Below, in pieces: positions 1-8,966 of a stretch of DNA of 64,000 bases; position 1 is the stretch's first letter, and each line of letters opens with the position of its first letter. The position numbers were made by a program, and so were the translations under genes. This DNA comes from Mycolicibacterium sp. CR10 (lineage in GTDB: Bacteria; Actinomycetota; Actinomycetes; Mycobacteriales; Mycobacteriaceae). The stretch is from the NCBI RefSeq assembly GCF_005222675.1, contig NZ_STGE01000024.1, positions 62,001 through 126,000 of the forward strand. The letters are read 5' to 3'. The notes beneath the pieces were generated by a model, which saw only the letters and a list, made by a program, of their open reading frames with translations, did not search any database and was not told where the DNA came from.

Positions 1-786
1 AAGCGCGGCATGGAGAATTTCATTTCACCGGACGGCAAGTCGGTGCGCTTCATCATCAGCCATGAGGGCGATCCCGCGACGCCGGAGGGCATCGCGAGCG
101 TCAACCCCATCAAGACTGCGGCCAAAGAGGCGATCAAGGGCACGCCACTCGAGGGCTCGAAGGTGTATCTGGCCGGCACCGCCGCGACGTACAAGGACAT
201 GCACGACGGGGCGTACTACGACCTGCTGATCGCCGGAATATCGGCTGCGACACTGATTTTCATCATCATGCTGATCATCACCCGTGCCATTGTGGCTGCG
301 GCGGTCATTGTCGGGACGGTGCTGCTCTCACTCGGCGCGTCATTCGGGTTGTCGGTGCTTTTATGGCAGCACATCATCGGCCTGGAACTGCACTGGATGG
401 TGCTGCCGATGTCGGTCATCCTGCTGTTGGCGGTCGGCTCGGACTACAACCTGCTGCTCGTGTCGCGGTTCAAAGAGGAACTCCCCGGGGGTCTCAAGAC
501 CGGCATCATCCGCGCGATGGCCGGCACCGGATCGGTCGTCACCTCCGCGGGCCTGGTCTTCGCGTTCACGATGGCCACGTTCGTGTTCAGCGACCTCACG
601 GTGATGGCCCAGGTGGGGAGCACCATCGCGTTGGGCCTGCTGTTCGACACCCTGATCGTGCGGTCGTTCATGACGCCGGCCCTGGCGTCGCTTCTCGGGC
701 GCTGGTTCTGGTGGCCTCAGAAAGTTCAGACGCAGGCGTCGCAGAGGCGGCTGCGCGGAATCCGCCCCGAGCCCGTCGGGCACTGA
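1..786 (+). CDS. MmpL family transporter, C-terminal fragment
   Basis: The gene enters the window already open, so only the last 261 codons are visible. An extracytoplasmic stretch of about 70 residues is followed by five hydrophobic segments. The fourth carries [15 protein letters not shown], the Asp-Tyr signature found in the proton relay of RND-type MmpL lipid exporters (an established family feature). The protein ends with a short basic tail ([11 protein letters not shown]), without the long cytoplasmic domain of MmpL3, so a glycopeptidolipid- or siderophore-type MmpL is more likely than MmpL3. The cargo cannot be assigned because the partner genes lie outside the window. The inner-membrane location is certain from the helices. 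Confidence 0.9.
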   Translation, partial: KRGMENFISPDGKSVRFIISHEGDPATPEGIASVNPIKTAAKEAIKGTPLEGSKVYLAGTAATYKDMHDGAYYDLLIAGISAATLIFIIMLIITRAIVAAAVIVGTVLLSLGASFGLSVLLWQHIIGLELHWMVLPMSVILLLAVGSDYNLLLVSRFKEELPGGLKTGIIRAMAGTGSVVTSAGLVFAFTMATFVFSDLTVMAQVGSTIALGLLFDTLIVRSFMTPALASLLGRWFWWPQKVQTQASQRRLRGIRPEPVGH

Positions 787-793
787 CCGGCGA

Positions 794-1483
794 TCACTGA
801 GCCAGTTGGCCGCAGAGCGCGCCGATCCGTGTCGACGCCACGCGGTCCAGGAGTTCGCGGGGGTTCTGGAACACCTCCGATGCGCCGGCCTCGAGAAGCT
901 CCGTTCGCGACACACCACCGCTGAGCAGTCCGATGGACGGCACCTTCGCCCGGCCCGCCGCTTCGCAGTCCCACACCGCGTCACCGACGAAGACAGCGTC
1001 GTGCGCGGTGACCGCGGCCCGGTCCAGCGCGACGTGGACGATGTCGGGCCGGGGCTTCGCCGTTTCCACATCCTGCGACGACGTCACCGCGGCGATGACG
1101 TCGTCGCAGTCGAGAACCTTTCGCAGCATTGCCAATTCGTCCTCCGGCGCGGAGGTGGCGAGCACCACCTTCAGACCCCGACCGGCCACCTGGCGCAACA
1201 GCTCTCGGGCACCGGGCAGGGGGGCGAGCAGGTGTGCGCTCTGTTCGTAGAACTCGCTGTGGCGTTCCTTGAGTCGATCCTGGACTGCCTGGTCAGCGTC
1301 GTCGGAAAGGGTGCGGACCAAGGTCGTACCGTCCATGCCGATCGAGCGGTGAATCCGCCAGCCCTCCACCGGTAGCCCCTCAGCGTCGAACGCGCGTTGC
1401 CACGCGTGGACGTGCAGGTAATTGGAGTCCACCAGCGTGCCGTCCACATCGAACAGCACCGCGGGCACGGTGGGCGAGGTCAT
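794..1483 (-). CDS. HAD superfamily phosphatase (beta-phosphoglucomutase/phosphatase-like)
   Basis: This 229-aa protein carries all HAD motifs: FDVDGT near residues 11-16 (nucleophile D12, acid-base D14), LATSAP (motif II), the Lys of ETAKPRPD (motif III) and GDAVWD (motif IV, Mg2+ binding). A helical cap lies between motifs I and II, as in the PGM/phosphoglycolate phosphatase group. It should hydrolyse a small phosphomonoester in the cytosol; the substrate cannot be read from sequence. It is convergent with the MmpL gene (7-bp gap). The start ATG gives MTSPTVPAVLFDVDGT, a normal N-terminus. The lipoprotein gene lies 3 bp upstream on the same strand, so co-transcription is likely. Confidence 0.9.
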   Translation of the reverse strand: MTSPTVPAVLFDVDGTLVDSNYLHVHAWQRAFDAEGLPVEGWRIHRSIGMDGTTLVRTLSDDADQAVQDRLKERHSEFYEQSAHLLAPLPGARELLRQVAGRGLKVVLATSAPEDELAMLRKVLDCDDVIAAVTSSQDVETAKPRPDIVHVALDRAAVTAHDAVFVGDAVWDCEAAGRAKVPSIGLLSGGVSRTELLEAGASEVFQNPRELLDRVASTRIGALCGQLAQ

Positions 1484-1486
1484 CGT

Positions 1487-1912
1487 TTAGGGGACCGGAA
1501 TGCTGATGGTCGGTCCGCCGGGGATGGAGCCGCTGCCGCCGCCCGGGCCGCCGGTGATGGTGGGCCCGCCCGGGACGGAACCGCCACCGCCTGCGGGGCC
1601 GCCGCCGCCCGTCGGTCCGCCGGGGATCGAGCCGCTGCCGCCGTCGGGCCCGCCGCTGCCGGTGGGTCCGCCGGGGATCGAGCCGCCGCCTCCCGGCGTC
1701 GTCGGCTCACCGGGTGCAGGGCTGGGTGCAGAGGTGGTGGGCGCGACCGCGGTTGTCGTCGGCGTGGTGGTGGCGGTCTCGCTGGTCGTGGTCTCGCCCG
1801 ACGACGGCGTCGTCGTGGTCGTCGACTCGCCGCTGTCGCTACTTCCGCAGCCGACGGCGAAGGAGAGCAGAGTCGCTCCGCCGAACACAGCGATGGCGGT
1901 CCTCGAGTTCAT
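1487..1912 (-). CDS. Putative lipoprotein with Thr-rich linker and Gly-Pro repeat tail
   Basis: A 141-aa protein with a hydrophobic signal of about 20 residues ending in FAVGC, an acceptable though atypical lipobox that would lipidate Cys22. It continues with a Ser/Thr-rich stretch (STTTTTPSSGETTTSETATTTPTTT), typical of mycobacterial O-mannosylated linkers. The C-terminal half is built from degenerate repeats around GSIPGGPT / GSVPGGPT separated by GGP runs. No enzymatic domain is visible. It is probably an exported, intrinsically disordered envelope protein. Composition alone makes homology searching weak, so the call rests on signal and architecture. Confidence 0.65.
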   Translation of the reverse strand: MNSRTAIAVFGGATLLSFAVGCGSSDSGESTTTTTPSSGETTTSETATTTPTTTAVAPTTSAPSPAPGEPTTPGGGGSIPGGPTGSGGPDGGSGSIPGGPTGGGGPAGGGGSVPGGPTITGGPGGGSGSIPGGPTISIPVP

Positions 1913-1983
1913 GTGGCACCTGACCTTTCGGGTTGTCCCCGGGCAGGTACCCGACCGGTGATGGCCCGAAACTCGTGCTGGTG

Positions 1984-3081
1984 CTATCCCTGGTCGCCGG
2001 AACCGCCGGCGCTGCTGTCGCCGGACGCGTCCCCGCCACCGGCCTCCGACGATCCGCCATCGGCATCGCCCGTTGCGGAGCTGTCGTCAGAGGGACCGTC
2101 GGACGGCGCCACCGACGACCCCTGGACCGCACCACCCTGCTCTGGGGGGTCCGCGTCGTCGGGCTCCTGCCCGGAATCGTCGTTGCCCGGCTCCGGCGCC
2201 GGCTCGGGATCGGAGTCCGCGTCGCGCGGTTCCGGCGCGTCGCCGGAGTCGGAGTCGCGCGGCGCCGGCTCGGTGGCCGGATCATCCTGTGCAGCAGGGC
2301 TTTCGGGAGTCGCGGGTAGCGTGATCGCCGGCGCTGACAGATCGGGAATCTGCGCGACCGGGCCCATCGCCGAGGGGGGCGACGTCGAGATCGTGTCACC
2401 GATGTTCTGGAGCGAATCGATCAGGAAGTCGACCGGTCCGGTGAGTTGCTCGGCGACCGGGGCGTCGACGACGGGGGTGAGCAGGCCGAAGTTGTCCTCG
2501 GTGACGCCGTCGATCCGGCCGTTGAGCATGCCGTCAACCACTCGCGCGGGGATATTGAGCGCGGCGCTGATGGCGCCGACGACATCGAGGTCCAGAAGTG
2601 CCTTGATAGCGTCGCCGATCGCAGTGCCCCCCGCGAAGGCCCCTCCGACGACGGGCAATGCCAACCGCACGAGGAGACTGGCCGCCGTGTCGAATGGTTC
2701 ACCGGTGCCGAAGACCTTCACCAGGTTGACGACCGGCTGGGCGAAAGCGCGCAGGATCGCCCGAACCAGCGCGACCGGGTCCAATCTGGCTGCCGCGTCG
2801 ACGATGTCGGCAAGGGCGTCATGCTGGTTGTCGATGATCGCCTGCGCGATCGGGAGAGGGTCGGAGAAGTACTGGCTGAGCCGATCTCCCGCATTGGTGA
2901 ACGAGCGCATGACGACCTGGGGGTAGTACTGGAACGGGTTCGGTGCGGCAGACAGTTCCAGCGCCGCGTTCTCAACCCGCATTTCCGAGTGCGGCACTGG
3001 TTCGAGAGGGGCGACGGCGACGACGCTGGCCCCGAGGATGGCGACTCCCGCAGTGATCCACGGGCGCACAGATCTCTGCAC
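1984..3081 (-). CDS. Secreted protein with acidic disordered tail (GjpA-like family)
   Basis: 365 aa. The N-terminus MQRSVRPWITAGVAILGASVVAVAPLEP is a signal sequence, followed by about 200 residues of amphipathic and hydrophobic helices (ELSAAPNPFQYYPQVVMRSF; DAIKALLDLDVVGAISAALNIPARVVDGMLNGRI). The last about 130 residues are low-complexity Asp/Glu/Ser/Pro. The same plan recurs in the 39456-40898 protein, which also has a VVNAPAKVLNAFLNG-type segment matching IPARVVDGMLNG here, so the two are paralogues. Such mycobacterial/Gordonia proteins are sometimes named outer-membrane porin GjpA. That name is recalled from annotation practice, not demonstrated here. Location in the envelope is likely; a pore function is unproven. 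Confidence 0.7.
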   Translation of the reverse strand: MQRSVRPWITAGVAILGASVVAVAPLEPVPHSEMRVENAALELSAAPNPFQYYPQVVMRSFTNAGDRLSQYFSDPLPIAQAIIDNQHDALADIVDAAARLDPVALVRAILRAFAQPVVNLVKVFGTGEPFDTAASLLVRLALPVVGGAFAGGTAIGDAIKALLDLDVVGAISAALNIPARVVDGMLNGRIDGVTEDNFGLLTPVVDAPVAEQLTGPVDFLIDSLQNIGDTISTSPPSAMGPVAQIPDLSAPAITLPATPESPAAQDDPATEPAPRDSDSGDAPEPRDADSDPEPAPEPGNDDSGQEPDDADPPEQGGAVQGSSVAPSDGPSDDSSATGDADGGSSEAGGGDASGDSSAGGSGDQG

Positions 3082-3274
3082 GGCACCACCCCCACATCTG
3101 CCTCGGCGCGGTGGTCATCCCCAGCGTCGACGCGATCTGAAGCCAAGGTAGCAACTATGCAGGTCACCGCGTGGCCGATCGGCACGTGTCGGGGCAGACC
3201 GGCCGATCGGGTGGACCCGACGCGCTGCGGGTAACCTTCGATGCCATGACCGCAGATGCCGTCACGGTGGCGCG

Positions 3275-4228
3275 ATGAGCGCGGGTCTGTTCGCACTCCT
3301 CGACGATGTCGCGGCGCTGGCGAAGCTCGCGGCGGCCTCCGTCGACGACATCGGCGCGGCCGCAGGTCGCGCGACCGCGAAGGCGGCGGGCGTGGTGATC
3401 GACGACACCGCGGTGACGCCGCAGTACGTCCATGGCATCGCCGCCGAACGCGAGCTGCCGATCATCAAGCGCATCGCGATCGGGTCGCTGCGCAACAAGA
3501 TCCTGTTCATCCTGCCCGCGGCACTGCTGCTCAGTCAGTTCGTGCCATGGCTGCTCACCCCCATCCTGATGCTCGGTGCCACCTACCTCTGTTACGAGGG
3601 TGCCGAGAAGGTACTGGGCAGGCTCCTCGGGCACCCCGCGCACGACACACCCGCGGCCGCCTCGGGCGAAGATGCCGAACGCTTCATGGTCACCGGTGCC
3701 ATCCGTACCGACTTCATCCTCTCGGCCGAGATCATGGTGATCGCCCTCAACGAAGTGGCCGACCAGCCGTTCGTGCCGCGCCTACTGATCCTTCTCGTGG
3801 TCGCCGTGGTCATCACCGTCGCGGTGTACGGCGTCGTCGCGGGCATCGTGAAGATGGACGACATCGGCCTGAGCCTCACCCAGAGATCATCCGGTCTCGC
3901 GAAGAAGCTGGGCCGAGGCCTGGTCGCCGGGATGCCGAAACTGTTGTCTGCGCTGTCGCTGATCGGCACCGTGGCGATGCTGTGGGTGGGTGGACACATC
4001 CTGCTCCTCGGGACCGACACACTGGGCTGGCATACGCCGTACGCCCTCGTTCACCACGCCGAAGGGCTGGTGCACGACGTCGCCGGAGTCGGCGGGGTGC
4101 TGGCCTGGCTGGTGAACACGGCGGCCTCGGCGGTGATCGGCCTCGTCGTCGGCGCCGTCGTCGTCGGGATCGTGCAGGTGCTGCCGTTCGGCCGCAAGGA
4201 CAAGAACAAGACCGCCGCGGCGCACTGA
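3275..4228 (+). CDS. DUF808 family multi-pass membrane protein
   Basis: 317 aa. The opening MSAGLFALLDDVAALAKLAAASVDDIGAAAGRATAKAAGVVIDDTAVTPQYV and the core ELPIIKRIAIGSLRNKILFILPAALLLS are hallmarks of the DUF808 (YedI) family. About six hydrophobic segments follow, with ILMLGATYLCYEGAEK, the conserved family motif, between the second and third. Length fits the family. No biochemical role is established for DUF808. It stands alone, divergent from the GjpA-like gene, with an ATG start. The chosen start gives the family-standard N-terminus, although an ATG 29 bp upstream in another frame exists. Confidence 0.9.
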   Translation: MSAGLFALLDDVAALAKLAAASVDDIGAAAGRATAKAAGVVIDDTAVTPQYVHGIAAERELPIIKRIAIGSLRNKILFILPAALLLSQFVPWLLTPILMLGATYLCYEGAEKVLGRLLGHPAHDTPAAASGEDAERFMVTGAIRTDFILSAEIMVIALNEVADQPFVPRLLILLVVAVVITVAVYGVVAGIVKMDDIGLSLTQRSSGLAKKLGRGLVAGMPKLLSALSLIGTVAMLWVGGHILLLGTDTLGWHTPYALVHHAEGLVHDVAGVGGVLAWLVNTAASAVIGLVVGAVVVGIVQVLPFGRKDKNKTAAAH

Positions 4229-4235
4229 CGGCCGG

Positions 4236-6281
4236 CTATTGCGGATACGGCGCGAACCGCGTGTCGAATCCCGCCTTCCGCACTGCGAGCTGAAGTTGCC
4301 GTTCTGCGGGAGTGAGGTACTCGGTCGTCGTCGGCAGCACCGTCCAGAGCCTGCGCAGCCGCACGACCTCAGAGGTCACCGTCGGTACTGCGGTCGACTC
4401 GGGATCGAGGTCCTGGAATCGCAGCGACAGCGTGCCCTGGTTCAGCCCGCCCGTCGACACCCAGTTGTGCACGCCCGGATCCCGTGACGAGATGACGAAC
4501 GTGTAGGTGCCGTCCGGATTGGGCGTGGCCTGCGCGATGTTCAGGCTGGTCTGCTCGTTCCAGTAGTCGTCGGTGACGGTCCAGAGGTTGGTGACCGGAA
4601 CGTTGAAGTAGCGCGCATTGCCCGGGTTGACCGTCACGACGAGCGCTTCTCTGTCGTCGAGGTCGAAGTACCCCGCGCTCTGCAGCTGGGTCGCCAGGAA
4701 CTCGGCGTTGCGTGTCGGGTTCCGCAGCACGTTGGGTTCGACGCGTTCGCCGGTCACCGGATCGGTGGTGGCGACCTTGATGTACTTCGTCTCCTGCGAC
4801 AGCCCTAGCGCCATCACCACCGCGGTGAAGGTGCCGCGCAGGATCGGCGGTGGTTCCGCCATCGGCGGGATCAATGACACCAGCGCCGTCAGCAGCGGAC
4901 TGTTGGCCACCGTCGGCCCGATCAGCGGGATGGCGAACCCGCCGAGCTGGCTGAACAGGCTGTTCGGTGGACCGGCCACCCGTTCGATGGACAGGCTCAT
5001 GGGTGGCTGGGTATTCCAGTCGGACAACGTGTTCCGCACCGCGACCAGTGTCGAGTCCGCGGTGAGCTGAAGATGGTTGCGCTGGTCCGGCGCAGCGGCC
5101 TGGTCGCTGACGGTGATCGTGAACGAGCCGTCGGACTCGATCTGCAGGTCGCGCGCGCTGAGATAACCCGCCGTGATGCCGGACAATCCGGTCAGCAGGC
5201 TGAAGCTGGTGTCGGCGGGCATCTCGCCGGTGAACTGGCCCTTGATGACGTACGTCGACGTCTTGTTGACGCCCATGAAGCGATAGATCGTGTCGGGGTT
5301 GTCGTAGAGGATGCGCGACCCGCCGGTGCTCTGCCCGAACCAGGTGTGCGGAGGGGCGACCTGCGTCACCACGGTCGGCTGCATCGAGTTGAGCAGCTGC
5401 TGCTGGAAGGCCGCCCCCAGCGCGTACTCATCGATGGCGCGCGTCAGCTGCGCGAGGTTCTCCTCGTCGGGGCCGCCGATGAGGTCGTACTCGCGCTTGG
5501 CGGTCGACAGCCACCCCATGCGCAGCACCAGCTTCATGAGCTTCACCGGCCAGGTCTCGACGGTCTGGGCGGCGATGCGCTCGGCCTCGAGCTGCTGTTC
5601 GGTGGCCAACGGGCTGACCACGGCGACGGAGGCGCTCACTGCCGCAGTACTGAACGACGGTTCCGCAGTCGGGGCGACCTCGGCGTCGAGTCCGCGCCGG
5701 GCCGACCCGGCCATCGTCCACATCGCCGTCGCTGTCGCGGGCGTCGCCGGATCGTCGGTCACGTCTGACGGTTCGTCGGCGACTTTCGCCGTCGGCGTGG
5801 AGGCGACCCGGACGGTGGCCCGCCTCGTGTCGTCGCGGGCTTGAGCGGTGAGCTCGTCCTCGTCCCCGGCGCCGTCAGTGTCCTCGACGTCCTCGTCGTC
5901 GGCTTCGTCCGTGTCGGTGTCGTCGGCGTCGTTGTCGGTGTCGTCGGTGTCCTGGCCGGCGTCGTGGCCCTCAGTGCCGCTGCCGGCGTCGTCGTCCGGG
6001 TTGCTGTCCTTCGCCGATGCGGCGGAGTCGCGCCCGGTCGAGTCGGCGCCCGATGGATCGCTACCGGCCTGCGAGGACTTCGAGTTCGAGGACGACTCCG
6101 CACCCGCCGACCCCTCGTCGGCGAACGCGACGGCCGGCCCGTTCGCGATTGCGATCCCGATGCCGAGGGCGACGGCGAGACCGCCGACCCGTCCGACGTA
6201 CCTGCCGGAGCGCGTTGCCGAAGCGGTCGTGGACGGGGTTTTCGGCGTCGTTGCCAAGGCAGGGTCCTTCCGCGCGTGCAT
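4236..6281 (-). CDS. Secreted DUF1214-domain protein with acidic linker
   Basis: About 681 aa from an ATG at 6281 (MHARKDPALATTPKTPS). Starts further upstream would run into the neighbouring 64-aa gene. A twin-basic N-region and hydrophobic core (VGGLAVALGIGIAIANGPAVAFA) end in a signal-peptidase-like AFA-DEG. Next comes about 110 residues of Asp/Glu/Ser-rich low complexity, then a globular region. The C-terminal half contains the DUF1214 pattern (TDDYWNEQTSLNIAQATPNPDGTYTFVISSRDPGVHNWVSTGG), with the NWV/GL motif and a terminal R-rich LRRLWTVLPTTTEYLTPAERQLQ. DUF1214 proteins have no settled function; some co-occur with sulfur or lipid metabolism. Export to the cell envelope is inferred. Confidence 0.8.
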   Translation of the reverse strand: MHARKDPALATTPKTPSTTASATRSGRYVGRVGGLAVALGIGIAIANGPAVAFADEGSAGAESSSNSKSSQAGSDPSGADSTGRDSAASAKDSNPDDDAGSGTEGHDAGQDTDDTDNDADDTDTDEADDEDVEDTDGAGDEDELTAQARDDTRRATVRVASTPTAKVADEPSDVTDDPATPATATAMWTMAGSARRGLDAEVAPTAEPSFSTAAVSASVAVVSPLATEQQLEAERIAAQTVETWPVKLMKLVLRMGWLSTAKREYDLIGGPDEENLAQLTRAIDEYALGAAFQQQLLNSMQPTVVTQVAPPHTWFGQSTGGSRILYDNPDTIYRFMGVNKTSTYVIKGQFTGEMPADTSFSLLTGLSGITAGYLSARDLQIESDGSFTITVSDQAAAPDQRNHLQLTADSTLVAVRNTLSDWNTQPPMSLSIERVAGPPNSLFSQLGGFAIPLIGPTVANSPLLTALVSLIPPMAEPPPILRGTFTAVVMALGLSQETKYIKVATTDPVTGERVEPNVLRNPTRNAEFLATQLQSAGYFDLDDREALVVTVNPGNARYFNVPVTNLWTVTDDYWNEQTSLNIAQATPNPDGTYTFVISSRDPGVHNWVSTGGLNQGTLSLRFQDLDPESTAVPTVTSEVVRLRRLWTVLPTTTEYLTPAERQLQLAVRKAGFDTRFAPYPQ

Positions 6282-6372
6282 AGAGAAGCCGTCGGCATGC
6301 ACCGCCGCTTCCTGCCCCGTACGGTAGTGCCGCCCGCGGTGACGAACCACGGAACGGACAAAACACGCCGCG

Positions 6373-6567
6373 TCAGGCTTCGCTACTGTCCCGATTGCCG
6401 ACGAAGGCCAGCAGGCCGGCGTCGTCACTGGTGAATCGTGCGGCTTCCTCGCCCCCGTCGCAGCGCAGCAACGCCACGGTGACAGTCGAGGCGGTGCGTC
6501 CGATCACTCGCCACACCGCTCCTGTGTCCTCCCAGCGTTGGAGTTCGGCGACCCGATCGACGTCCAT
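6373..6567 (-). CDS. Small conserved mycobacterial protein
   Basis: 64 aa beginning MDVDRVAELQRWEDTGAVWRVIGRTASTVTVALLRCDGGEEAARF. It is acidic and soluble, with an alternating pattern suggesting a small beta-sheet (WRVIGRT..TVTVALLRC). The core resembles a short uncharacterised protein I have seen across mycobacteria (RWEDSGGTWRV...VTVALCRCDGGEE). No function is known. It is divergent from the membrane-protein gene starting at 6599, with only 31 bp between starts, so promoters must overlap. It lies upstream of the DUF1214 gene on the same strand. Confidence 0.7.
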   Translation of the reverse strand: MDVDRVAELQRWEDTGAVWRVIGRTASTVTVALLRCDGGEEAARFTSDDAGLLAFVGNRDSSEA

Positions 6568-6598
6568 GAGCCCACGATGTCACCGTAGGCTTCAGCGC

Positions 6599-7021
6599 GT
6601 GCACGCCGCCTCTGCTGTCGCCCTCGCCGCGGTGTTCGTCTGGCTGGGGATGGTGTTGGCGATCTCGTTTCTCGAGGCTCCGCTGAAGTTCCGCGCTCCG
6701 GGCGTGACACTGCCGATCGGCCTGGGTATCGGCCGGCTGGTGTTCCGTGCCCTCAACGGCTGTGAGGTGGTGCTGGCCGCCGCGATCGTGGTCTCGTTTG
6801 TGGTGAGGCCGCCGGCGTCTGCGGTATTTGTGGCGGTGGCTGTCGCCGGGGTGGCGTTGCTCGTGCAGATCGCCGCCGTTCGGCCGGTGCTGAGCAAACG
6901 CTCCGACGCCGTCCTGGCCGGCGGTGAGGGACCCCGGTCGCATGCACACCGGTGGTACGTGGCGCTGGAAGTCGTCAAGGTCGTCGCGCTGATCTGCGCG
7001 GGTGCACTGTTGCTACGGTGA
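6599..7021 (+). CDS. Four-helix integral membrane protein of unknown function
   Basis: 140 aa from a GTG at 6599 (VHAASAVALAAVFVWLGMVLAISFLEAPLKFRAP). Longer readings would overlap the divergent 64-aa gene. Four hydrophobic helices are visible (residues about 3-22, 46-66, 69-90 and 118-138) with an EAPLKF motif after the first and a conserved-looking LSKRSDAVLAG cytoplasmic loop. The pattern resembles small actinobacterial membrane proteins of unknown role. It lies 66 bp upstream of mbtK, but the IdeR-like box in between suggests mbtK has its own promoter. Confidence 0.75.
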   Translation: MHAASAVALAAVFVWLGMVLAISFLEAPLKFRAPGVTLPIGLGIGRLVFRALNGCEVVLAAAIVVSFVVRPPASAVFVAVAVAGVALLVQIAAVRPVLSKRSDAVLAGGEGPRSHAHRWYVALEVVKVVALICAGALLLR

Positions 7022-7042
7022 CGCCCTAAACGGGAAGGCAAC

Positions 7043-7061
7043 AAAGGTAACCCTGCCCTTA
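7043..7061 (+). promoter_or_regulatory. Putative IdeR iron box upstream of mbtK
   Basis: AAAGGTAACCCTGCCCTTA matches the 19-bp consensus TWAGGTWAGSCTWACCTWA at 15 positions and ends 26 bp before the mbtK ATG. Iron-loaded IdeR represses mycobactin genes through such boxes (established for M. tuberculosis); binding here is inferred. Confidence 0.6.
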
Positions 7062-7087
7062 TCTGCTCGGGTAGGCTCGTCGCTCAA

Positions 7088-7720
7088 ATGACCGACATCG
7101 ACGAGGCCCTGCACCCTGTCCTTCCGCGCGAGCTCACCTCGGTGTCCGGCGATGTTCGCGTCGTGCCGGGTCCGCCCGCGCCGTTGGTTGATGAGCCGTA
7201 CGGGTTGCGCATCGCCGATCCCGTCGCCGATGCGGAGATGGTGTCGCACTGGATGAATCTGCCGCACCTGGTGGCGGCGTGGGAGTATCCGTGGCCGCCG
7301 CAGCGGTGGCAGCGCTACATGCAGGCCCAACTCGAGGGGGAGTACTCGCGGCCGTTTATCGGCGGTTTCCGGGGCCGTGATGTCGCCTACATCGAGATCT
7401 ACCGGGCTGCAAAGGATTCCATCGCGACGCGCTATGACGCCGATCCGTACGACCTGGGCCTGCACGTGGCCGTCGCCGACCTCACGCTGCTCAACCGCGG
7501 GTTGGTGCCGCTACTGTTCCCGAAGGTGGTGGCCAGTCTCTTCGAGGTCGAATCCCGTTGTCGGCGAGTGATGTTCGACCCGGACCATCGCAATGCCGGT
7601 GCCCGTCGGGTGTGTGAGTTCGCCGGCTGTACATTCCACGGCGAACACGACATGGCGAACCGCAGGATGGCGCTCTACGCGCTGCCGCGGACCCCGGATG
7701 ATATCCCCGCCGCGCGCTGA
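7088..7720 (+). CDS. mbtK: Mycobactin lysine N-epsilon acyltransferase MbtK
   Basis: 210-aa GNAT-fold protein of the siderophore-acyltransferase group. Diagnostic stretches include [49 protein letters not shown] and [30 protein letters not shown], which match the IucB/MbtK family. MbtK transfers the lipid chain from the MbtL acyl carrier protein to the N6-hydroxy-lysine of mycobactin in the cytosol. It faces mbtN convergently, as Rv1347c does in M. tuberculosis, and carries an iron box. Length is typical (210 aa). The assignment rests on both motif and synteny. Confidence 0.93.
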   Translation: MTDIDEALHPVLPRELTSVSGDVRVVPGPPAPLVDEPYGLRIADPVADAEMVSHWMNLPHLVAAWEYPWPPQRWQRYMQAQLEGEYSRPFIGGFRGRDVAYIEIYRAAKDSIATRYDADPYDLGLHVAVADLTLLNRGLVPLLFPKVVASLFEVESRCRRVMFDPDHRNAGARRVCEFAGCTFHGEHDMANRRMALYALPRTPDDIPAAR

Positions 7721-7736
7721 CCTGCCACACTCTCTG

Positions 7737-7799
7737 CCGCGGAATAGCATTCCTGGTCGCAAATCAGGCCTCGCAGCAGCCAGGAATGCTATTCCGCGG
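7737..7799. repeat. 63-bp hairpin, copy 1 of 2 (20-bp perfect arms)
   Basis: Arms 7737-7756 (CCGCGGAATAGCATTCCTGG) and 7780-7799 are exact inverted repeats around a 23-nt loop. The same 63-bp structure occurs at 55325-55387, with one arm mismatch and a different loop of equal length. Here it sits between the convergent stops of mbtK and mbtN and could act as a bidirectional terminator or be a REP-like mobile palindrome. There is no U-tract. Confidence 0.9.
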
Positions 7800-7802
7800 G
7801 AG

Positions 7803-8966
7803 CTAGGCGTGGGTGCCGATCGTCTCCTGGTATCCGTCGAAGTCGGGTTTCATCGCCGCGGCCACCAACTCCCACAGCACCTCGTCGGTGCCGCCGCCGA
7901 CCCGGGCCAGCTTCATGTCGCGCCACCACCGGCCCAGCGGGGTCTCATCGACCAGATAACCGGATCCGCCGAAGATGTGCATGCACTCCGAGAGCACTTC
8001 CTCGCCCAGTCGCGCCGCGGTGACCTTGACGGCCGCCGCCGCCCTCAGGTCCAGACGGCCCTGTGCCGCAATGCCGTTGAGGCCATGCCGCAGCAGGTCC
8101 ACCCGCGCCTGCAGATCCGCCATCCGCATGCGCAGCGCCTGGTGCTCGAACAGCGTCGCGCCGAACTGCCGGCGCTGGACCATGCGGGCATGGGTGACGC
8201 CCAGGACCCGCTGACACGACGACGCGACCTGACCGGCGATCGACATCCTCTCGTGGGCCAACCCCCACGAGATCGCCGCCAGTCCGGTGCCGGCCCTGGC
8301 CACCAGGTGGTCTGCCGGCACCCAGGTGTCGATGTGGACAGCCGCGGTGTCCAACGGTGCAGCACCCACCTTGCGGTACGGCAACTGCACGTCGACCTTC
8401 GTCGTGGGCACGGCGATCACCAGGACGTTGCCGTGTCTACTGGCGGGGTCGTTGTCCACGCCGCGGGCCACCACCATGATGTGATCGGCGATCGGAGAAA
8501 GCGATACGTACTTCTTGACTCCGCGGATCTCGAAACCGTCTCGCGCGGAACGAACTTCGGTCTCGACGATCTGCAGGTCGGATCCTCCCGACTCCTCGGA
8601 GGCGCCGATGCACAACACGGCTTGACCGTCGACAGCCTGTTCGCAGATCGACTTGAGGTGGTCGGACTTGCCGAACCGGCGCAGGATGGCGATCGCCGAG
8701 TCGTGCAGGCTGACGCCGACGCCGATGCCGGCGGACCCGAGGCGGCCGAGGCTGAACGCCAATTCGTTCAGCTTCGCGACGTCGGGGTGCTGGCCGCCCG
8801 CCGGTCCCCACTTACCGCGGAACACTCCGCTGGCGCCGAGGTGTTCGATGAGTTGGCGGGGAAACCGCTCCGCGGCTTCGGCTTCCGCGGTCCAGGCGAC
8901 GATCTGCTCGTCGAAGACCCGGCCAAGAAGCTCGCGATAGCCGTCGACGCCGACGGGCGCGGTCAT
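7803..8966 (-). CDS. mbtN: Acyl-ACP dehydrogenase MbtN
   Basis: 387 aa from the ATG at 8966, which overlaps the mbtM stop by 4 bp (ATGA). The acyl-CoA dehydrogenase fold is clear: [66 protein letters not shown] and [35 protein letters not shown]. The usual catalytic EGT is replaced by GGGT, a feature worth noting. MbtN introduces the double bond into the mycobactin fatty acyl chain carried by MbtL (established for the family). It is the last gene of the mbtL-mbtM-mbtN operon, translationally coupled to mbtM. Confidence 0.93.
   Translation of the reverse strand: MTAPVGVDGYRELLGRVFDEQIVAWTAEAEAAERFPRQLIEHLGASGVFRGKWGPAGGQHPDVAKLNELAFSLGRLGSAGIGVGVSLHDSAIAILRRFGKSDHLKSICEQAVDGQAVLCIGASEESGGSDLQIVETEVRSARDGFEIRGVKKYVSLSPIADHIMVVARGVDNDPASRHGNVLVIAVPTTKVDVQLPYRKVGAAPLDTAAVHIDTWVPADHLVARAGTGLAAISWGLAHERMSIAGQVASSCQRVLGVTHARMVQRRQFGATLFEHQALRMRMADLQARVDLLRHGLNGIAAQGRLDLRAAAAVKVTAARLGEEVLSECMHIFGGSGYLVDETPLGRWWRDMKLARVGGGTDEVLWELVAAAMKPDFDGYQETIGTHA

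Noticed and set aside
1397-2926. 509-codon plus-strand frame over the lipoprotein and GjpA-like genes
   Set aside because: Arg/Ala/Ser low-complexity shadow; the minus strand has signal peptides and correct starts.
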